DNA of 64,000 nt from JBMNPT01 sp050943735 (GTDB lineage: Bacteria; Bacillota; Clostridia; Oscillospirales; RGIG577). The notes below the pieces were generated by a model. That model made no database searches. It worked only from the letters and a program-made list of their open reading frames with translations, and had not been told where the DNA came from. The DNA is taken from contig JBMNPT010000004.1 of assembly GCA_050943735.1 (NCBI GenBank), positions 124,001 to 188,000 of the forward strand, given 5' to 3'. The position numbers and the translations under genes are program-made. Shown piece after piece: positions 32,455 through 39,844 of this stretch; positions within the stretch are counted from its first letter, which is position 1; each line of letters starts with the position of its first letter.

Positions 32455-32880
32455 TTATGCGGCGGTTTTCTGAGCGGTACGCACCTTGCGGGCGTTGTCA
32501 ATAATCTTGTTGACCTTGGCGCTCATGGCTTCGATTTCGGGGTACTGAGAGAGAAACCACATCTTGATTTCGCCGTAGCTTGCGGCGGCAGCAAGCTCTA
32601 CCTTGTTTCCCTCCGTATCCAGTCCGCGCAGCTCGTAAAACTCAGCCATGATGGAACAGTCGGTATCGTGCGCCTTGATGTAGGTTTCCATATACTCAAA
32701 GGTCAGTCCCTTGAAGTGGTCACCTCTCTTGGCGGCGGACTTAACGATAACTACGCGGAAAGTGGGTTCCGCAGCTTTCAGGGTGTGCAGCTCGTTGAAC
32801 TTCTCGCTGCCGTACTTGCCGGCGGCCTTGGCCTCGTTCTTGGTCATCTCGATGGTGTTGTTGGTGTAATTGATAGTCAT
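32455..32880 (-). CDS. element protein, tandem paralogue B
   Basis: A 141-aa protein from ATG 32880 (GGAGGAAAAG just upstream; the earlier in-frame start at 32895 overlaps that site). It starts MTINYTNNTIEMTKNEAKAAGKYGSE and shares the YMETYI...IKMWFLSQYPE core with the 31989 gene at roughly one-third identity by eye. No known family. Confidence 0.65.
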   Translation of the reverse strand: MTINYTNNTIEMTKNEAKAAGKYGSEKFNELHTLKAAEPTFRVVIVKSAAKRGDHFKGLTFEYMETYIKAHDTDCSIMAEFYELRGLDTEGNKVELAAAASYGEIKMWFLSQYPEIEAMSAKVNKIIDNARKVRTAQKTAA

Positions 32881-32983
32881 TTTCTTTTCCTCCAAATTTT
32901 ATATTTTTTGTTTTTATTTGTGGGCTTGCTGCCCTGTTCTCTATGGTTTTATTATAGCAGTTTTGGTATGGCGGTCAGTCGTT

Positions 32984-33256
32984 TTAATGGCACTGGTTAT
33001 CAATGAAACTGTCGCAGTCGAACTTGATTTTCTTTTGCTTGAAGATGTGTTCCATTCTGCTGCGCGGCACATCGTTCAGGACTTCATAGATAGCGGCAAT
33101 CCACTTGCATTTTTCAACATCTTCATCTGTGATGTGCTTGAACAATCCGTAACCGTCTGCATCACAGGACAAGGCAACAATGGCCTCGTAGATTTCCTTG
33201 TAGCCTTCAACGGTCAGGCGTCCAGATTCTTCCTCGAAATACTTTTCATTCAACAT
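32984..33256 (-). CDS. small element protein
   Basis: A 90-aa acidic protein (LNEKYFEEESGRLTVEGYKEIYEAIVALSCDADGYGLFKHITDEDVEKCKWIAAIYEVL). AGGAG-type site before ATG 33256. First gene of the minus-strand run; its promoter should lie in 33257-33370. No family recognised. Confidence 0.6.
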   Translation of the reverse strand: MLNEKYFEEESGRLTVEGYKEIYEAIVALSCDADGYGLFKHITDEDVEKCKWIAAIYEVLNDVPRSRMEHIFKQKKIKFDCDSFIDNQCH

Positions 33257-33650
33257 CTTGATACTCTCCTTTTTTGTTTTTGTTTTTTGTGGTTCATCTC
33301 TTTTGTGATTTTAGTATACCAAAATTTTTTGACCGAGGTGTCGTTCTAATGTGACACATACACTTTTTTGAAAAGAAAAAACACAGTCTTTTCGACTGTG
33401 TTGTAAGTGGGGCGAACGGGAGCGGCCGCCGCATGTATCAATGATGCTTAAAAGATGTTAACGGGATGTTCGTATTTTCATTGAAAGTAGTTCGATAGTT
33501 GTAAAAAGTCTATGAATAGATGCTATAAACCTGTTGTTCTCTGGCTTTTGGTAGAGTATGATGTAATCGTCAATGGACAAGTTTTGATGGACAACTTTGA
33601 TGGTTCTTTGCCTCCGTAAAAAGAGGTAATGGACAAGAAATGGACAATCC
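33257..33650. repeat. right end of the element: integrase arm sites and a terminator hairpin
   Basis: No gene in these roughly 400 bp. On the minus strand a hairpin AACACAGTC / GACTGTGTT (33380-33402) is followed by TTTTTTCTTTT and would stop transcription entering from the right. Right-arm sites: AAAAGATGTTA (33450-33460), inverse of the left-arm repeat; GTTCGTATTTT (33468-33478); TGGACAA at 33574, 33588, 33630 and 33641. Confidence 0.6.
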
Positions 33651-33692
33651 GAATAAAAGAAACGGGGAAACAGGTTTCCCCGTTTCCCCGTT
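33651..33692 (-). terminator. element-borne terminator for rubrerythrin
   Basis: An 11-bp stem AACGGGGAAAC / GTTTCCCCGTT followed by TCTTTTATTC on the minus strand. Shares AACAGGTTTCCCC with the displaced original terminator at 22766-22802. Confidence 0.85.
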
Positions 33693-33710
33693 GGAAATGC
33701 TTGATTTATC

Positions 33711-34253
33711 TTACTTGAAGTAACGTGCCAGCAGGCCTTCGAATGCCTTGCCATGGCGGGCCTCGTCGCGAGCCATCTCGTGAACGGTGTCGTGGATGGC
33801 GTCCAGATTGGCAGCCTTCGCACGCTTTGCCAGATCAAACTTGCCGGCAGTAGCACCATTCTCAGCTTCCACACGCATTTCCAGATTCTTCTTGGTAGAG
33901 TCGGTCACAACTTCACCCAGCAGTTCGGCAAACTTAGCAGCGTGCTCAGCTTCTTCCCAAGCAGCCTTCTCCCAGTACAGGCCGATTTCAGGATAGCCTT
34001 CTCTGTGAGCTACGCGAGCCATGGCCAGATACATACCTACTTCGGTGCACTCGCCCTGGAAATTGGCTCTCAGATCTTCCATAATATCCTGGCTGGAACC
34101 CTGTGCCACACCTACCACATGCTCAGCCGCCCAGCTCATTTCGCCAGCCTGCTCTACAAACTTAGAAGCCGGAGCCTTGCACTGAGGACATGCTTCGGGA
34201 GCGCTGTCACCTTCATGAACGTATCCACACACACTGCAAACGAATTTTTTCAT
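33711..34253 (-). CDS. reverse rubrerythrin (rubredoxin domain first), 3' end supplied by the element
   Basis: A 180-aa NADH-dependent peroxidase component that detoxifies H2O2 and O2 in anaerobes. The rubredoxin-like iron site is N-terminal (CSVCGYVHEGDSAPEACPQC), the reverse of classic rubrerythrin. The diiron four-helix domain follows with ExxH-type motifs (FQGECTEVGMY, WEEAEHAAKFAE, EMARDEARHGKAF). The last 22 residues (GLLARYFK end) come from the integrated element; the host version ending GLLKRYFG lies at 22831. The protein stays full length, so integration is likely neutral. An Rrf2 regulator sits 21 bp upstream. Confidence 0.94.
   Translation of the reverse strand: MKKFVCSVCGYVHEGDSAPEACPQCKAPASKFVEQAGEMSWAAEHVVGVAQGSSQDIMEDLRANFQGECTEVGMYLAMARVAHREGYPEIGLYWEKAAWEEAEHAAKFAELLGEVVTDSTKKNLEMRVEAENGATAGKFDLAKRAKAANLDAIHDTVHEMARDEARHGKAFEGLLARYFK
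33739..33779. other. right attachment site (attR core repeat), inside rubrerythrin
   Basis: The 41-bp partner of 22859-22899, differing only at 33753. Coding strand gives EMARDEARHGKAFE, conserved iron-ligand sequence of rubrerythrin, which makes it a stable integration target. Confidence 0.85.
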
Positions 34254-34274
34254 TGTTATACCTCCTGATTATGT

Positions 34275-34676
34275 TTACTTCAAAAACTTATCCAATGTTA
34301 CCTGTTGGAATTCCTGCAACAACACCTGATTGATCCGTCCAAATTCCCGTTGAAATTGGCAACTTCCTTTATTTTTCACCCGATTGCAACAAATCTCTTC
34401 ATCCAGGCACTTGCTGATTTCCAGCTTTCCTTCGATGGCTTCCACGATATCAGCCAAACTGATTTCCTGCGGAGTGCAATTGAGTTCGTATCCTCCGCCT
34501 GCTCCTTTGTAAGACCGAACCATTCCACAATGGACCAGCTTGTGCAAGATCTTCAGTGCAAAACGCAACGTTACACACATCTCTTCTGAGATGGATTTGG
34601 CATCCATTCTCTCCTGGCTTTTGGCCAGACAATATAATATGCGCAACGCATAATCTGTTTCCATTGTGACCTTCAT
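34275..34676 (-). CDS. Rrf2-family transcriptional regulator with cysteine cluster
   Basis: A 133-aa winged-helix regulator: METDYALRILYCLAKSQERMDAKSISEEMCVTLRFALKILHKLVHCGMVRSYKGAGGGYELNC. The C-terminal half contains CLDEEICCNRVKNKGSC, four cysteines suited to bind an Fe-S cluster as in IscR/NsrR. ATG 34676 is used because the upstream TTG overlaps the ribosome site. It precedes reverse rubrerythrin by 21 bp, consistent with a redox- or NO-sensing operon (inference). Its promoter is at 34711-34739. Confidence 0.88.
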   Translation of the reverse strand: MKVTMETDYALRILYCLAKSQERMDAKSISEEMCVTLRFALKILHKLVHCGMVRSYKGAGGGYELNCTPQEISLADIVEAIEGKLEISKCLDEEICCNRVKNKGSCQFQREFGRINQVLLQEFQQVTLDKFLK

Positions 34677-34710
34677 CGTGAAATCTCCCAACGCTTTGGA
34701 TTACATCTAT

Positions 34711-34739
34711 AATATATACCATTTTTGTATATAAGTCAA
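34711..34739 (-). promoter_or_regulatory. promoter of the Rrf2-rubrerythrin operon
   Basis: Minus strand TTGACT (34734-34739), 17-nt spacer, TATATT (34711-34716). A TATATAC/GTATATA inverted repeat (about 34713-34733) lies across the spacer and may bind the Rrf2 protein. Confidence 0.75.
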
Positions 34740-34783
34740 TGATCTTTTTGAAAAAAAGAATTAAAATATTTTTCCAAAACAAC

Positions 34784-34812
34784 TTGACAGTTTTATCAAT
34801 GTTCAGTATAAT
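34784..34812 (+). promoter_or_regulatory. promoter of the tRNA-Leu pair
   Basis: Perfect consensus TTGACA (34784-34789), 17-nt spacer, TATAAT (34807-34812), as expected for stable RNA genes. Confidence 0.85.
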
Positions 34813-34851
34813 TATTGTTGTTGTGCAGGACTTTGGGCACAAAAAGTCTTT

Positions 34852-34935
34852 GCGAGTGTGCTGGAACTGGTAGACAGGCACGTTTGAGGGGCGTGTGCCA
34901 AAAGCGTACGGGTTCAAGTCCCGTCACTCGCACCA
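34852..34935 (+). tRNA. tRNA-Leu (GAG anticodon)
   Basis: Acceptor arms GCGAGTG and CACTCGC pair fully, with encoded CCA. The anticodon stem CACGT/GCGTG encloses loop TTGAGGG, giving GAG. A long variable arm (TGCCAAAAGCGTA) and T-loop GGTTCAAGTCC mark a class II leucine tRNA. Confidence 0.95.
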
Positions 34936-34962
34936 CTTTTTTCCTCAGGCACAACTTCATAT

Positions 34963-35049
34963 GCGGATGTGGCGGAATTGGCAGACGCGCTAGCTTCAGG
35001 TGCTAGTGGTGGCAACATCGTGGGGGTTCAAGTCCCTTCATCCGCACCA
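34963..35049 (+). tRNA. tRNA-Leu (CAG anticodon)
   Basis: Acceptor arms GCGGATG and CATCCGC, encoded CCA. Anticodon stem CTAGC/GCTAG with loop TTCAGGT gives CAG. Class II long variable arm. Transcribed with the preceding tRNA-Leu from one promoter. Confidence 0.95.
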
Positions 35050-35058
35050 AACAATGAT

Positions 35059-35105
35059 AATCCGAACTACATTATCCAAATAGGTAATGTGTTCGGATTT
35101 TTTAT
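35059..35105 (+). terminator. terminator of the tRNA operon
   Basis: Long stem AATCCGAACTACATTA / TAATGTGTTCGGATT followed by TTTTATTT. Confidence 0.85.
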
Positions 35106-35272
35106 TTCTATTGAAAATATGCTCTGATTGGACAGGATTGGGACCAACGTTCCCAATCCTTGCTTTTTGTGGTGATTCTTGTTATAATTCATTCAATAAT
35201 ACATCATTCTATCTGTAGGTTTACTTCAGGAAATTCATGGAAGCGGTATGATATCACCCAATGGAGGCTACT

Positions 35273-35884
35273 ATGAAACGAAACACATTCATTGCAATCA
35301 TATTTTTGCTTGTATCATTTGTATTTTCTGCCTGTGCATCTGTACCCCCTAGCGACCAAACACCTGAATTGTTGAACGACATTGGAAAAACGTTTAGTGA
35401 ATTGAAAAAAGAGCATCCTGAAGGCGAATTGATTGTAAATTTAGATGGATTCCCGGATAGTGCTGCTGCATGTTTTGGGGAGCCAGAATCGGAGTCTGTT
35501 TATTTCTTTTTTGAAGGACAAAGCGGTGATTTTGAAAAGGCTATGAACGAATGTGAAGATGAAATAAAATGCGCCGGTTTTATAACCACAGCAAACACAC
35601 TTTTTACAGATATGGAAGATGATATGTCCTTTGAAGACTTCTTCTCTTTAATCGGTGTGAACGATTATGAGTACTTTGGTGAAGACACAATAACTGCACA
35701 AGGCTGGTTAAAATTCACGTACAGCGGTATGGAAGTAATGATAAATACAAACGAAGCCATTGCTGGCGGCGGCTGGGACGTCACAGGAGCAGAAATAGTA
35801 AAGAGTACTGCTCCGGTATCTATTGTAGATCCAGAAATATTAAATGCCAATCAAGACTTAGCCGAAGCGGTTATGTTCGATTGA
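35273..35884 (+). CDS. predicted lipoprotein of unknown function
   Basis: A 203-aa exported protein. The signal peptide (KRNTFIAIIFLLVSFVFSAC) ends in a lipobox with Cys at about 21. The mature part is acidic and has no recognised domain; a segment reads FFFEGQSGDFEKAMNECEDEIKCAGFIT. ATG 35273 has GGAGG 5-6 nt upstream. It stands alone between the tRNA terminator and a MarR gene facing it. Codon use looks AT-richer than the flanking metabolic genes, hinting at later acquisition. Confidence 0.72.
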   Translation: MKRNTFIAIIFLLVSFVFSACASVPPSDQTPELLNDIGKTFSELKKEHPEGELIVNLDGFPDSAAACFGEPESESVYFFFEGQSGDFEKAMNECEDEIKCAGFITTANTLFTDMEDDMSFEDFFSLIGVNDYEYFGEDTITAQGWLKFTYSGMEVMINTNEAIAGGGWDVTGAEIVKSTAPVSIVDPEILNANQDLAEAVMFD

Positions 35885-35990
35885 GCTGTGTCATGATAAC
35901 ACATTGTATTTTTTCCTTCTTCGTTGCAAAGTGAAAAAACCATCCATCGGTTCTCAATATGAAATACCCTTTCTTACCATTGGACCATAA

Positions 35991-36031
35991 CAATAGCCCC
36001 TCTTGATAACTCAAGAGGGGCTATTGTTTTT
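35991..36031 (+). terminator. strong terminator between convergent lipoprotein and marR genes
   Basis: A 16-bp perfect stem (CAATAGCCCCTCTTGA and its complement) with TAAC loop, followed by TTTTT on the plus strand. Confidence 0.88.
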
Positions 36032-36053
36032 CACAATCTATCATGTATTTCTT

Positions 36054-36497
36054 CTATTCTTCATTGGCGGTTTCCATATTGTACTTCATCCGGTCAATAA
36101 AAGCCAGCAGCTGTTTTTCTTCTTTAGGCGAAAACCCTTTCATCAATGTTTTCTCAAATTCTTCCCGACACTGTCTGAGCTGCTGGGATACCGCCGTAGC
36201 CTGCTCCGTCAAACGCAATCGTTTCAATCTGGCATCATGAGATACACTTTCTCGACGCAAAAAACCTTTTTGCACCATCAAATTTACCACTTTGGATGCA
36301 GTAGAACGGGTAATGCCAAATTCCATTTCCAGATTTTTTTGATATACTGGTTCATCGCCATGTTCTTCAATATAGCCAATAATCCAACCATTGGTTCCGG
36401 TCAAACGCTGAATTTCCCGCAAACTTTTTTGGCTGTCCACATGCCGCATAATCAGGTTATTGAGCAGCCGCAACTCTCTTCCCACATGCCTTTGCAT
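36054..36497 (-). CDS. MarR-family transcriptional regulator
   Basis: A 147-aa winged-helix repressor: LTGTNGWIIGYIEEHGDEPVYQKNLEMEFGITRSTASKVVNLMVQKGFLRRESVSHDARLKRLRLTEQ includes the recognition helix and the D-x-R wing. It is divergent from the MttB-family methyltransferase operon. An inverted repeat beside that operon's -10 box (36611-36633) is its probable operator (inference). Confidence 0.9.
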   Translation of the reverse strand: MQRHVGRELRLLNNLIMRHVDSQKSLREIQRLTGTNGWIIGYIEEHGDEPVYQKNLEMEFGITRSTASKVVNLMVQKGFLRRESVSHDARLKRLRLTEQATAVSQQLRQCREEFEKTLMKGFSPKEEKQLLAFIDRMKYNMETANEE

Positions 36498-36581
36498 CTG
36501 GCATTCGCTCCTTTTCCTGTTTGATATAAAACATTATAAAAAATTTTTTATCCACTGTCAATTCCTTTGCACAAAAGCATA

Positions 36582-36633
36582 TTGTCTTGACAGCATTTTC
36601 CTGCTATAATTGACAGGTATATTTACCTTGTCA
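36582..36633 (+). promoter_or_regulatory. promoter and candidate MarR operator of the methyltransferase operon
   Basis: TTGTCT (36582-36587), 17 nt, TATAAT (36605-36610). Immediately downstream TGACAGGTA (36611-36619) and TACCTTGTCA (36624-36633) form an imperfect inverted repeat over the transcription start. A further TTGACAG lies at 36587-36593. Confidence 0.7.
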
Positions 36634-36651
36634 GAAAAGAGGAGATCCTAT

Positions 36652-38076
36652 ATGCACACCACACAACTACTTACCCTCTCCACCCAGGAACTGGCACTGT
36701 TCGGCCGCCGGGTAGAGGACTTGCTGGAACAGCGTGGGATTACCATAGAACATGCAGCGATGCGGGAAGCATTGGCTCAAGCTGGCGCTCTGGTGGAAAA
36801 CGACCGGGTACGATTTCCCCGCTCCCTGATTCATAAAGCGGTACAAGCTGTACCCAGTACTTTTACCCTTTGCGCTCCTGATCCACAGTGGAATCTTACC
36901 TTCCCCCATCCCCATCAAGGCTTTTACACCCGTACCAACACCGGTGCCATGCAGTATCTGCCCAAAGAGGGAGAGGTGCGCCCTGTGACGCTGGCCGACG
37001 TGGCAGAATGGACCCGTTTGGCCAATGCATTGCCCCACATTCATTTTCTGTGTCTGCCCTCCACCTCCGGGGAAGAGGTTCCCATTCACTCCATCGATCT
37101 GTGCACACTGGATGTCATGCTCCGGCTCAGCCGCAAACACATCTGGGTACAGCCCTATGAAGCACCCAATGTACGGTGCATGATTGATTTAGCCGCTGCT
37201 TCTGTAGGCGGATACGAAAAGCTGCGCTCCGCTTCTCCCATCAGCTTTATCTCCTGCTCCGTTCCCGTATTGCACTACAAAGAGATGGACGCGGAAGTAC
37301 TATGGCAATGCGCCCAATATGGAATCCCCGTACAATGCTGTTCCCTGCCCACTGCAGGTGCCAACGCTCCTGTAACGGGTCAAGGCGTGGCCCTGCTGGC
37401 CTGTGCCGAAGTGCTGGCCCAAATCGTCATGCTGGAATTGCTGGCTCCGGGCACTCCGGCCATTGCCACCCCCCTGCTCTTCTCCATGGATATGATGACC
37501 ACCTTCACGCTGCAATCCAACACCCAGATCACCCTGGGGCGGCTCATCGCCATGCAATATTTTGAACAGGAGCTCAACATTCGGGCCCACTCCTATGGCA
37601 CTGGCACCGACTCGGTGGTGCTGGACAGCCAGAACATGCTGGAACGCTCCAGTCTGGCTCATATGATGGGACTTTGTCCCGCCTCCATCCTGGGCGGCGC
37701 CGGGCAGCTGGAAACCGCCAAGACTATCAGCCCCCTGCAGCTCATTATAGACGACGGATTGTTTGACACCGTCCAGCAGCTGCGGCAAGGACTGGATATA
37801 ACCGACGAAACGCTGGACTTCCAGGAACTGCTTCATGGCACTGGTGAAGAGGGCTTCATCACCTCTGACCACACGTTGGAACACTATCAGGAATTGCATC
37901 GACCTGAACTATACAATCGCAGCGGAATTCAGGGCGGCACTTCTACCTTGCTACAGCGAGCGGCCCATCGGATGGACGAGCTGTTGCTGCATCCGTCCCA
38001 GCGGGATCTTCCGCCCCAGGTAGTGGCTGCCATGGATGAGGCATTGCACAAGGGATTGGAGGTACTGGAAGGATGA
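36652..38076 (+). CDS. MttB-family (trimethylamine methyltransferase superfamily) protein, non-pyrrolysine
   Basis: A 474-aa protein of the trimethylamine:corrinoid methyltransferase superfamily. It runs through without the in-frame amber codon that encodes pyrrolysine in true MttB, so it belongs with MtgB/MtpB/MtcB-like demethylases of quaternary amines such as betaines or carnitine. Recognisable segments: GFYTRTNTGAMQYLPKEGEVRPVTLADVAEW, ASPISFISCSVPVLHY, SLPTAGANAPVTGQG and YGTGTDSVVLDSQN. ATG 36652 has GAGGAG upstream. It is coupled (ATGA) to a small membrane protein and a sodium symporter. No corrinoid protein or MtqA-like partner is in the window. Substrate unknown. Confidence 0.85.
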   Translation: MHTTQLLTLSTQELALFGRRVEDLLEQRGITIEHAAMREALAQAGALVENDRVRFPRSLIHKAVQAVPSTFTLCAPDPQWNLTFPHPHQGFYTRTNTGAMQYLPKEGEVRPVTLADVAEWTRLANALPHIHFLCLPSTSGEEVPIHSIDLCTLDVMLRLSRKHIWVQPYEAPNVRCMIDLAAASVGGYEKLRSASPISFISCSVPVLHYKEMDAEVLWQCAQYGIPVQCCSLPTAGANAPVTGQGVALLACAEVLAQIVMLELLAPGTPAIATPLLFSMDMMTTFTLQSNTQITLGRLIAMQYFEQELNIRAHSYGTGTDSVVLDSQNMLERSSLAHMMGLCPASILGGAGQLETAKTISPLQLIIDDGLFDTVQQLRQGLDITDETLDFQELLHGTGEEGFITSDHTLEHYQELHRPELYNRSGIQGGTSTLLQRAAHRMDELLLHPSQRDLPPQVVAAMDEALHKGLEVLEG

Positions 38077-38291
38077 AACTGACTCGAGGAGAAAAGATTT
38101 GGCTGATTGCCACTGTCCTACTGTTTGTGCTCTATAACCTTCCCTTTGTCCCGTCCTATGGAGATTCCATCGGAACTCTAATTCATGGAGCTCTGACCGT
38201 TGTGCCGCTGTGGATTGTCTCCTACGCCGGGTTACGTCACATCTGCCGGCAGTACCCTCTCCGTACTGAAAAGGAGGAAAAGCAATGTTAA
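38073..38291 (+). CDS. small membrane protein, probable symporter partner
   Basis: A 72-aa protein with two hydrophobic helices (IWLIATVLLFVLYNLPFV and LIHGALTVVPLWIVSYAGL). Its start overlaps the methyltransferase stop (ATGA) and its end overlaps the symporter start by 7 nt. Small two-helix proteins of this kind (YhdT/DUF997-like) often precede sodium:solute symporters of the PanF type, so an accessory subunit is likely. Confidence 0.72.
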   Translation: MKLTRGEKIWLIATVLLFVLYNLPFVPSYGDSIGTLIHGALTVVPLWIVSYAGLRHICRQYPLRTEKEEKQC

Positions 38292-39829
38292 ATCCCACTC
38301 TGCTCTGGATGGTATTTGCCCTGTATCTGCTCTTTATGGTGACGGTTTCCACCCTCACCGCACGCCGGCAAGCCCGTCAGGGCGCGGATGCCCGCAGCTT
38401 TCTCACCGGCAGTTCCTCCATCAGCTGGCCCATGCTGGTGATGACCTACATCGCCTCTCTCATGAGCACCTGGGTATTTTTTGCCGGGCCGGGCGCCTAC
38501 TACCGGGCCGGGCTGGGGTACTGGCTGTCCGAAATGAGCTATATTTGCCTGTTTCCGGTGATCACCCACTTTACCATGAACAAAATCTGGGTCCTCAATA
38601 CCTCCCGTCACTATGTCACCCCCGCTGATTTTTTCTGCGACCGTTTTCGCTCCCGGGCACTCCGCCTGGTGCTGGGACTTGTATTTCTCAGCGCTTCCTT
38701 CCCCTATGTGGCCTCGGTGTTGATGGCCATCGGCAAAGCCGGTGACATCGCCACCGGCGGACAGGTGGGATATGAAGCCATTGTCATCACAGTGGGCATC
38801 GTCATTGTACTGCTCACCATGCTGGGTGGAATGCGCTCTGTGGCCACCTCGGACACCTTGCAGGGTCTGCTGTTCATCAGCATTCTGCTGCTCATTGCAG
38901 GCTGCTGCCTGTGGGTGGGATTTGGCGGCTCCCTACCCGATGCCCTGTCCACCATCTGGCAAAACACCAACAGTTGGTTTTCCTACCCCGGCCCCGATGG
39001 CTGGGTCCCCTATGCGGCCCGTTTTGGCTACCCCTTCTCCTGCGCCATCGGCTGGACCATCATGCTGCCTCACGTGTTTGTGCGGGCAGGCTACTCCGGA
39101 CAGGATTTGAACAGTCAGCGCAAACTGATGTTTCTCACCCCCATCTTGCAGGGAATTGTGTGGACCGGTACCATGCTCATTGGACTGATCGGCATCGCTC
39201 TGCTGCCGGGCCTCTCCACCTCTGACACCGAGCTCATCATTCCTTATCTCATCCAACACGTGATTTCGGGCGTCTACCCCACTCTGGCCATTCTATTGAT
39301 GATTGGCTTCTTTTTGGGAGCGGTGGCAGTGGGGATTTCCACCGCCGACTCCTTTCTGCTGGTGGCCGGCTCCATTGTATACCAGGATTTTCTGGAACAT
39401 CTCTTCCACTGGAAGCTCACCGAACGGGGACGGATGCGGACTGTACGGGTGGTCATCCTGCTCATCGGCGTGATCAGCATTCTATTCGCTCTCAATCCGC
39501 CCGATCTCATTTACACCCTCATCATGTTCTCCATCGCACTGGTGATGCCTCTCTTTGTGCTGGTGGTGCTGGCACTCTACTGGCCCCGGGCCACCCGGAT
39601 GGGCGCGCTGTGCGGAGCGATTGCAGGCACCATCGTGGTTTTGATGACCTATTTTGTATGGAATGTGGGAGACGTCTGGTACGGTGCCTTCGGACTGCTG
39701 GCAGCTGCGGTTGTGATGGTGCTTGTCAGTCTTCTGGATCGCTCTCCTCAACCGGAACAGGCGGAATTTCAGGAGGCACTGCAAAAAGGAATGGAACGCT
39801 TCTATTTTCTGCCCAAACAATCCCAATAA
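38285..39829 (+). CDS. sodium:solute symporter (SSS) family transporter
   Basis: A 514-aa protein with about 13 membrane helices. SSS family traits: early SSSISWPMLVMTYIASLMSTWVFFAGPGAYYRAGLGYW, then GGMRSVATSDTLQGLLF and the sodium-site region AVGISTADSFLLVAGS. Start at ATG 38285 with AAAGGAGG. Together with the methyltransferase it suggests sodium-driven uptake of a methylated amine for demethylation, under MarR control (inference). Confidence 0.92.
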   Translation: MLNPTLLWMVFALYLLFMVTVSTLTARRQARQGADARSFLTGSSSISWPMLVMTYIASLMSTWVFFAGPGAYYRAGLGYWLSEMSYICLFPVITHFTMNKIWVLNTSRHYVTPADFFCDRFRSRALRLVLGLVFLSASFPYVASVLMAIGKAGDIATGGQVGYEAIVITVGIVIVLLTMLGGMRSVATSDTLQGLLFISILLLIAGCCLWVGFGGSLPDALSTIWQNTNSWFSYPGPDGWVPYAARFGYPFSCAIGWTIMLPHVFVRAGYSGQDLNSQRKLMFLTPILQGIVWTGTMLIGLIGIALLPGLSTSDTELIIPYLIQHVISGVYPTLAILLMIGFFLGAVAVGISTADSFLLVAGSIVYQDFLEHLFHWKLTERGRMRTVRVVILLIGVISILFALNPPDLIYTLIMFSIALVMPLFVLVVLALYWPRATRMGALCGAIAGTIVVLMTYFVWNVGDVWYGAFGLLAAAVVMVLVSLLDRSPQPEQAEFQEALQKGMERFYFLPKQSQ

Positions 39830-39844
39830 AATGTGCATCCCCCC

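Larger units (their letters stand above)
22859..33779. mobile_element. integrative element inserted in the 3' end of the reverse rubrerythrin gene
   Basis: About 10.9 kb bounded by 41-bp direct repeats (22859-22899 and 33739-33779, one mismatch at 22873/33753). A tyrosine integrase lies just inside the left end. TGGACAA arm-type repeats occur at both ends. The element restores the target gene with its own 3' end and terminator. Cargo: WYL and two XRE-type regulators, three genes with shared promoters, a second short tyrosine recombinase and about eight small ORFs on the minus strand. No relaxase, coupling protein or replication initiator is recognised, so it is probably non-conjugative or mobilised by others. 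Confidence 0.85.

Noticed and set aside
22859..33779. Complete prophage or conjugative element
   Set aside because: No capsid, terminase, portal, relaxase or type IV secretion gene is recognisable; only recombinases, regulators and small unknown genes are present.
34852..35049. tRNA-Leu genes as an attachment site for the mobile element
   Set aside because: No second copy of either tRNA 3' end was seen; the direct repeat is in rubrerythrin instead.
36652..38076. Pyrrolysine-containing trimethylamine methyltransferase
   Set aside because: The frame contains no internal amber codon, and no pyl genes are visible.
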